Positions 58,222 through 64,000 of a stretch of 64,000 nt of DNA are shown here, in pieces. Origin of the DNA: Volvariella volvacea V23 (lineage: Eukaryota; Basidiomycota; Agaricomycetes; Agaricales; Pluteaceae). The stretch covers positions 647,979 through 711,978 of the forward strand of contig KB722741.1 of NCBI GenBank assembly GCA_000349905.1. Reading direction: 5' to 3'. Position 1 is the stretch's first letter; each line of letters starts with the position of its first letter. A model generated the notes under the pieces. That model was not told the origin of the DNA and ran no database searches. It worked only from the letters and a program-made list of their open reading frames with translations. The position numbers were made by a program, and so were the translations under genes.

Positions 58222-58890
58222 GTGACCTAAATCATCCGGATCGAGCTCTTCAGCTATGTCATTCTGGAAAAATAATTGCTGTGTTTCCTCCAATTGTTCC
58301 TTCATGGACGCTAGCTTCGTCTGAAGGTCTTGAATCTCCTTCTCCGCCGTTTGGGCGAGGCGAGAGCGCCGAGTAGTATCCCATTCCTACTGCATCCGGG
58401 CTTCTCTATGCTCTGTCTGTAAGGCTGTTAATCGACCCATTGTCCTCTCATTCGTGCTCTCGAGATCTCTAACTCTCTGATTCCAAACCAGTTATGAGGA
58501 CGGAGTCCAGCCAAATTGATTTCAAGTTGCCTACCTGCTCCAAATTCCGAACTTTCTGCTGCAGCTCCGCTGATATTCGAGTTTCCAGTTGCAACTCGTC
58601 GCGGAGCATTTGGGTCTCAATAGTACTGTTCATTGGAATCGTCACGTCTAACGCCCTTAATCGCCTAATTAGTCCCTGTTGCAGATTCACAATCGCCTGC
58701 GAGTACTTCAGCGAAGAAAGCACCGGTAATCTTCTGAATTTTTCCCTGTGGCGTCTGAAATCATCCCTTGTGCTTCGGTCGTCATCTGAGCTGGAGAACC
58801 AGGGGTCCTTGCATTGCTTGTGGTGTGTACGGTCCTTGGCGGTGCCCTTGCACCACCTCCTCTTGCTATGAAAGGGCGCTGGCCCGACAT
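58222..58890 (-). pseudogene. Coiled-coil gene C3, apparently disrupted
   Basis: The start reads MSGQRPFIARGGGARAPPRT. A long coiled coil follows in another frame (QAIVNLQQGLIRRLRALDV; MLRDELQLETRISAELQQKV), so a frameshift or very short intron must lie at about 58790. The next exon reads RVRDLESTNERTMGRLTALQ and HREARMQ, then an in-frame TAG at 58387-58389, after which the same frame continues RRSRLAQTAEKEIQDLQTKL and EELDPDDLGHATNQPG. Two lesions in one short gene make it a likely pseudogene. It lies just downstream of B4. Confidence 0.5.
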
Positions 58891-59104
58891 CCCAGGAATG
58901 AAGAGGACGAAGGTTGTTTTCGTGGTGGGAAGGCCGAATAGCCCACATGATTATGTCATTTGGTTTTGAGCCTTATTCTACATTATTTCCTATTATGCAA
59001 AGACCCAGGCCGTCGGGCGCACAAGCGCCGTGTACACGAGAAATTACTATGCAAGGCATTGAATTGTATGAGATTATGAATTGGCGTTGGCAGGTATTCG
59101 GCGG

Positions 59105-61109
59105 CTATGACACAATAATCCTAAGCACAGTGACTTGGAGGTCTTGTACTACATATTGCCAACCGGGGGGCGGCGACCCAACTATTAGTATTTTTTGATC
59201 TCCTTCATACAGCCTTTTTTCACTGGCAAGTGTCCTATATTCAAATTGATTAATGTCATCAATATAAAAACGGTGTGCCCTTACTTGACGCTCCTGGCAT
59301 GGTATGTCCGCGTTACCCAAAATAACCTTTGCCGTAATCATAATAGAAACCGAATCCCCTGAAGTAACCTGTATGCCCAACTGTGTCGTACACAACACCC
59401 CATCGTCAGGGCATGAACCCCCTATACCATCGTCGCTTGCAAGATCAGGCAGAAACTTCGATCCTGGTTCAAACCAGAGTATTTTGACTTCTTCATGCAG
59501 CATATCCTCATAAATGACTTTATTGATGTGCAATATCGTCTCCGTGATGACCTCAATGCCGCGATCAATTGCGTCTGAATGTTGGTCGTTGGCTAAAATG
59601 TAGTCGTCTGACCAACCACATGCATTCAGCAGGAGAACCAACTGGCCACGTAGAGCCTCATCGACCGACCGCACATCTTGAGCATGTGTTTGTTGACGAA
59701 TTTGAGCGTGAGTTATGGATCGCCAGTGTGGAGCCAAGGTATTTAGGTCTGCAATGAAGACACGACAATAATTGGGAAATCAGAAAGCTATGTAAATTAT
59801 TGTCCACCGACCTGATTTGCAAATCCCCTCATAGATCTGCTGAAGCCAGCTCGAGAGTTCAACATTTGAAGGACACCACGACCGAGCGTAAAAGCAAACA
59901 AACTCGGTCATGATTGCTTGTAAGGCTATCTGAACACCCGAGTCTGGCTCTACATCTTCCAATATAGGACGATGACATGCTAGCCGTGATAGAAAGGCTG
60001 GCGGCAGGCTTCCTTCTAGCTGGCTTAGGGCATGAGCATGGTCTACATCCGAAAGCCTCTTCCGGCTGGGTTCGTTGAAGTCGAGTGAGTCGACAATAAC
60101 AGAGCTTACATGTGAAACCTCTTCATTTAAGGCTTCTATTAGCCCTCCTAGGTCCTTTTTAAGCGGTATATTCCTCCGCACTGTACCAAACACCTTGGAC
60201 ACTTCTGACTGGTCTTCATACGATTGAGGACCGATCCGATCCAACTGTTCTCGCATAATGGTTAGCTGCCTTTGAAGATCTTCGAACTTTTGTTCTGTGG
60301 TGTAGGAAAAGCGGGAGAACTGTTCCTGCGCATCATCAAGTCCAGTTTCTAGAGCCATTAATCGGCTCTCATTCTGCTCGATTTTACTGTTGAAGCTTTT
60401 GATGGGCTTATTGTGGCTCAGGAATTTGCAGTATTTGTCTCGCTAAACCTGATAGCTTACCTCGATTGAATTTGGATGGGATTGATACATTGCTGCCTGC
60501 TCTCCACCCCATGATGCAAGGCTACGCTCCCAGGGAGCATGAATGGCATTACCAGCGCTATTCGAGTCGCTCAATTGATTAAAATCTGCTTCCTATTACT
60601 GCCATTAGCAAAAATGGTCCTGTCGATTCCCGCATCCCACTCACCGCCGAGCCAAAGGGACGGCTCGAGGGTGCTACTGGTTGACCTGTATCTCGAGCCT
60701 TTTGTTCTTCTTCAGGCACTGTTTTTGTACGCCGAAGCCTCTGATGCGCTTTTGTAAGCTTCTCGCGATCTCTCAAGTTACAGCCCCCTATGTCAGATTT
60801 GGAGTATCTTGGAGTGTCTATACTTCTTCCCCAACCGTAAGCGGGACACCAGGCGTCAGGTGGAGCAATTTGACGCGGTGTCGAAAGAAAGGAATGAGTT
60901 GGCGACCCCAAAGGTCCCTCTATCAGTCATTAGTACTGCTGATCAGCTATAGAATATGTAGTTATGATCTCACCAAAAGCCATTGCTGTGGTCTTCTCAT
61001 CCTCTGAATCCACTATGGACGCCCATGTGCGGGGGCCTTTACGCTTAGAGCGCGTTGCGGACGTGCCAGCCACAGAATTAATGACAGAGTTGCAATCGGA
61101 GACTGGCAT
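59105..61109 (-). CDS. Family B copy B4, divergent and unpaired
   Basis: The start at 61107-61109 gives MPVSDCNSVINSVAGTSATR, comparable to the B2/B3 first exon. Then come GPLGSPTHSFLSTPRQIAP and NLRDREKLTKAHQRLRRTKT, an exon with APWERSLASWGGEQAAMYQS, and the coiled-coil exon PIKSFNSKIEQNESRLMALE to DLQRQLTIMREQLDRIGPQ. The helical domain has LGGLIEALNEEVSHVSSVIV, LACHRPIL and GVQIALQAIMTEFVCFYARS with WCPSN. The next exon has HWRSITHAQIRQQ, LLLNACGWSDDYILANDQHS and ETILHINKVIYEDMLHEEV, then LCTTQLGIQV. The 3' end is uncertain: a spliced form stops near 59226 (DTCQ), an unspliced frame runs to 59105. All family signatures are kept. It has no Hsp70 neighbour within this window. Confidence 0.7.
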
Positions 61110-62112
61110 TCAAGTTGTTGCAGTGAGAGGAAGGAAAGGGATGTGTGACCTACGGAAAGGAGAGGCAATTTAGATGGCTGAGGTTCAATCTGGAGATGCG
61201 CGTTGCGCTGAGCAGTAACTGAGCTACATGAGACAATTCACGCCTGAGTGAGCTGATGCTGGATCTGAATTAATGGAAGCACTCACTGCTGCGTCGTAGG
61301 TGCCATTCTGGACTTCGGAATGCGTGTCTGCGTATTTGGAGCTACATCGCAGGGCTGCGCAGATTGGAGCTGCTGAGACACTCTGAGAGATGCTAATATG
61401 TTTGGTGAAAAGAGCAAGAGTGTAGGATAGTGTTAGTTGCTCGGACGCTAACTGATACCTCTCGTTTTGTTGAACACGTAGTCAGTATAAACCTACTACA
61501 AACCTAGAACGATGATAAACCAGCACATATACAATCCGAAGCCCATTACACGATACTAGTATAGGTTCGCAAGGAAAAGCCAAAATCCAGCGTCAAACGA
61601 AAATATTGTTGCTGATCGAAAGAGAGAACTGAGTCCAAAAAATCTACTATAGCCAAATTTGTGCCCTTGCTAGTCATCTGGAGACGGAAGAGGTAGAAAT
61701 CCAATCCGCAATACTACTATCAACAATCGTTTACCATGGTCAATTGGGGGGTATGTAATGGGTTGCAGCGGAAGGTATGCATACAAGGTATAAGTATTGC
61801 GGAGGACGGAGTAGGGGTATGAAAAGGCAATGTACGGTAAGTTACTATTAATAAGTGTAAGGAGAATATGGGGGGCACAGAGCACTGGCTAGCAGAAAGA
61901 GGTCAGAGGATCAAAAGAACGATAGGTGAGGTAAGGACATGGAAAGATGGACAGGCAATGGGTTGAATGATCGATACATAACGAGAGAAAAGCGTCTTTG
62001 TTGTGGTTATGCTGGGACAATGTCCGTGATGACGAGAAGGGAATGGTAGCAGCAAAGTCCTAGAAGTAAGAGAAATATGGGGAGGGGGATATGTGACTAT
62101 AAGATAGTATAT
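61110..62112. other. Spacer B4 promoter / RhoGAP 3' flank
   Basis: No gene seen, and neither of the conserved promoter blocks of the Hsp70/B units was recognised upstream of B4. Confidence 0.4.
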
Positions 62113-64000
62113 CTAAGGTGTTTGGTTTTGGGGTTGATCTTGAGGCATAGCCGCTTGTTGGTAGTCGTCATAATGACCATCGTACTGACCTGATGATCGG
62201 CCAGCCAACTCGTCCTCTTCTTCCTCATCTTCCTCTGGTATGGGCGTTGAATCGAACTCATCTTCGGATTGAGCATCCACTTCAGGATCAGCGTCGTCAA
62301 AGATGGTATGGAACTAGATAAAATTAAGGCGAGTGGTAAGTGATACATATCCCTGAATACACAGATGCGGCTCACGTGTGTGATGAGGGCCTTGACAAGT
62401 TTGTGTGTATGACCCATGTTCGCCAAGATAAGTGCAAAGTCATTTCGAGGAGCACGCAATAGATTGGGACTGAAGACAATGGCAAGGGCTTCGGCGGTCA
62501 TATGGTTGTGCTCCTCAAAATCGGTCACACTGGCAAGACGTCACCAATTTCAACAACCACAGACATTTGGAGAGTCAAGGCATACCGATCGAGGTGCTCA
62601 GAAACTCGCTTGAGTAGGTCAAACCTGCCTTGCGGCAGACCTTGAACTACACTTCGGATGCGTGCTAGTCGCTCGTCTAGGTTCTCGAGTTCTAAGGATG
62701 AATTAATAAAGAGTCAGTAAATAGGAATAATGTGCACATACGCATTGCCTGGATGACCTCATGATAAGAAGATGAGGGGAATACAGGTTCCGGTAGAACA
62801 CGGAACCATGATTTAACCACATCGCAGATGGCATGGATATCGGTGTCGCTTCGAATAGGGAATTCGCCTACAATCACAAGTTAGAAGATCGGCTAAATGG
62901 TGTTAAGAGTATACTTACCGCGGTTGAAGGCATCCTTTAACCCTTGAATTTCCGAAGTTGCGCCGGCAATACGGTCTACGACATTATTAGAAAGGCTAAT
63001 TAACAGATAGCGAAGAAATGACGTACAGATTCCGACTTCAGTAAGTCCCCTGGATTCGACTTCCGCCAAGCACTGTTCAATGATCCTTGGGATAGTTCCC
63101 GGTGGAACTTCTGAACCTCCAGCCTCGCGTTGAAGCAAAAAGTCGAGCTCAACTCCGAACACTAATAAATCACATTAGAATGTCGGTCGCCTATGCAAAG
63201 AGTTTGGTTCTACTTACCTGCTTTAGGATCTCGTGAAGCCGTACTCGGGTGGTCATGCAAGTGATCTGCCAGCTGTGGCTTCGGTGAGTTACCCAGGTAG
63301 GTTAGCCTTCGCTTTGCCGCCATCTTCGTCACTCGATTAATGGTGTTGATCCACTTCTGCATATCCTTCTTATTCATCGCCTGCAAGAGATAGTGCCCTC
63401 CGTCCTCTGTATCCAGCTGGAATGTGAATGAACGCTCATTATTAATGAACTGTGCAACACGAGCTTCCATCAAACTGAGCACGAGCGACGGTTTGCCTGT
63501 AGGTTTGAAATCCAACTCGGAAGCAGATCGTTTGTGGCTTGAAGGAGTTATATCCGCACCAAATGCACTCGAAATAGGTCGCATAAAGTTCAAGAACGCT
63601 GACATGCTCTTCTTGTTCCTATGCTGCTTCTGTGCATGAACCGCCGGCTTCCTTGGCCTCATCGCACGTGCAAGCATATCATCGCGTTTCTCGTTCTTCG
63701 CTTGCTCATGGATCTTCTCCTTTTGCAACCGCGAACGCAAATGGCGGTCTCGTCGATTCTTTTCCATTTGCGTGATGACCAGACGTTGGAAGGGTCGCGC
63801 GAGTTTCTTGGAGGATGCTGGTACAGAGGAACCGCTGACAGCAGCTTCCCGACTGGCCTCGTCCTTGATACCACGATAATCGAATTGAATGCACGTGACC
63901 TCATTTTCAACTTGATTGAGCCTGTCGAATCCTCGTCGGATGTGGTCTTCGGGGTGGACAACACGACGCTTAGACGGAAGATGGGGACCTTTTGTCACGA
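62113..64000 (-). CDS. PH-RhoGAP protein (C-terminal part; 5' end outside window)
   Basis: GTPase-activating protein for Rho/Cdc42-type GTPases, acting on polarity and actin. The window starts within the gene. The first long exon (64000-63222) encodes a basic region (EKNRRDRHLRSRLQKEKIHE) and the second half of a PH domain, ARVAQFINNERSFTFQLDTE then HYLLQAMNKKDMQKWINTIN. The RhoGAP domain follows over several exons: VFGVELDFLLQRE, IPRIIEQCLAEVESRGLTEV, the arginine-finger loop GICRIAGATSEIQGLKDAFN, DIHAICDVVKSWFRVLPEPV, LLKRVSEHLDRVTDFEEHNH and MTAEALAIVFSPNLLRAP. The last exon (62113-62313) is acidic, PIPEEDEEEEDELAGRS, and ends QPQNQTP. The arginine finger is present, so the domain should be active. 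Confidence 0.9.

Noticed and set aside
1..64000. CRISPR arrays, bacterial operons, complete transposons, tRNA genes
   Set aside because: No regular short repeats with spacers, no transposase or reverse-transcriptase motifs, no long terminal repeats and no tRNA-like folds were recognised by eye.

Overview
The window comes from a filamentous basidiomycete, most likely an Agaricomycete. Genes are split by many 45-70 nt GT-AG introns, some exons are tiny, and the gene families are typical of mushrooms (NACHT NTPase, HSPA12-like Hsp70s, a CBM1-CE16 esterase, a small secreted glycopeptide-type protein). Exon borders were read by eye from splice signals and family alignment, so gene ends are firmer than internal borders. 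No tRNA, rRNA or CRISPR was seen.

Layout. 604-1719 is a broken NACHT-type NTPase. 3411-8931 holds three ordinary genes: a proline-rich protein with repeated SUMO-like KPEP motifs (-), divergent from the ribosome-biogenesis exonuclease REX4 (+), then a mitochondrial carrier (+) with three 10-11 nt exons. 8975-40943 is the accessory core: eight complete HSPA12-like Hsp70 (actin-like ATPase) genes plus a dead first exon of a ninth. Interleaved on the opposite strand are three copies (B1-B3) of a coiled-coil/helical family I do not recognise. 42035-52436 returns to conserved genes: a CBM1-CE16 acetylesterase, TIM50 (-), a 4.3 kb gene-poor stretch, and INO1. 52781-61109 is a second accessory zone with three small coiled-coil genes, a glycopeptide-like secreted-protein gene with an in-frame stop, and a fourth family-B gene (B4). 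62113-64000 is the 3' part of a PH-RhoGAP gene that runs off the window.

The most interesting structure is the pairing inside the core. Each of B1, B2 and B3 starts 0.4-0.6 kb from a head-to-head Hsp70 start: B1 with copy 2, B2 with copy 6, B3 with the dead exon. Hsp70 copies 4 and 5 lack a B partner but still carry the B-side promoter block. This suggests an ancestral two-gene unit (Hsp70 plus family B under one shared promoter) that was duplicated and then partly eroded. All eight Hsp70s keep a 14-nt penultimate exon, and four share an upstream block starting 79-91 bp before the ATG. The function of the pair is unknown; a chaperone ATPase with a dedicated coiled-coil partner is a reasonable hypothesis, not a demonstrated one.
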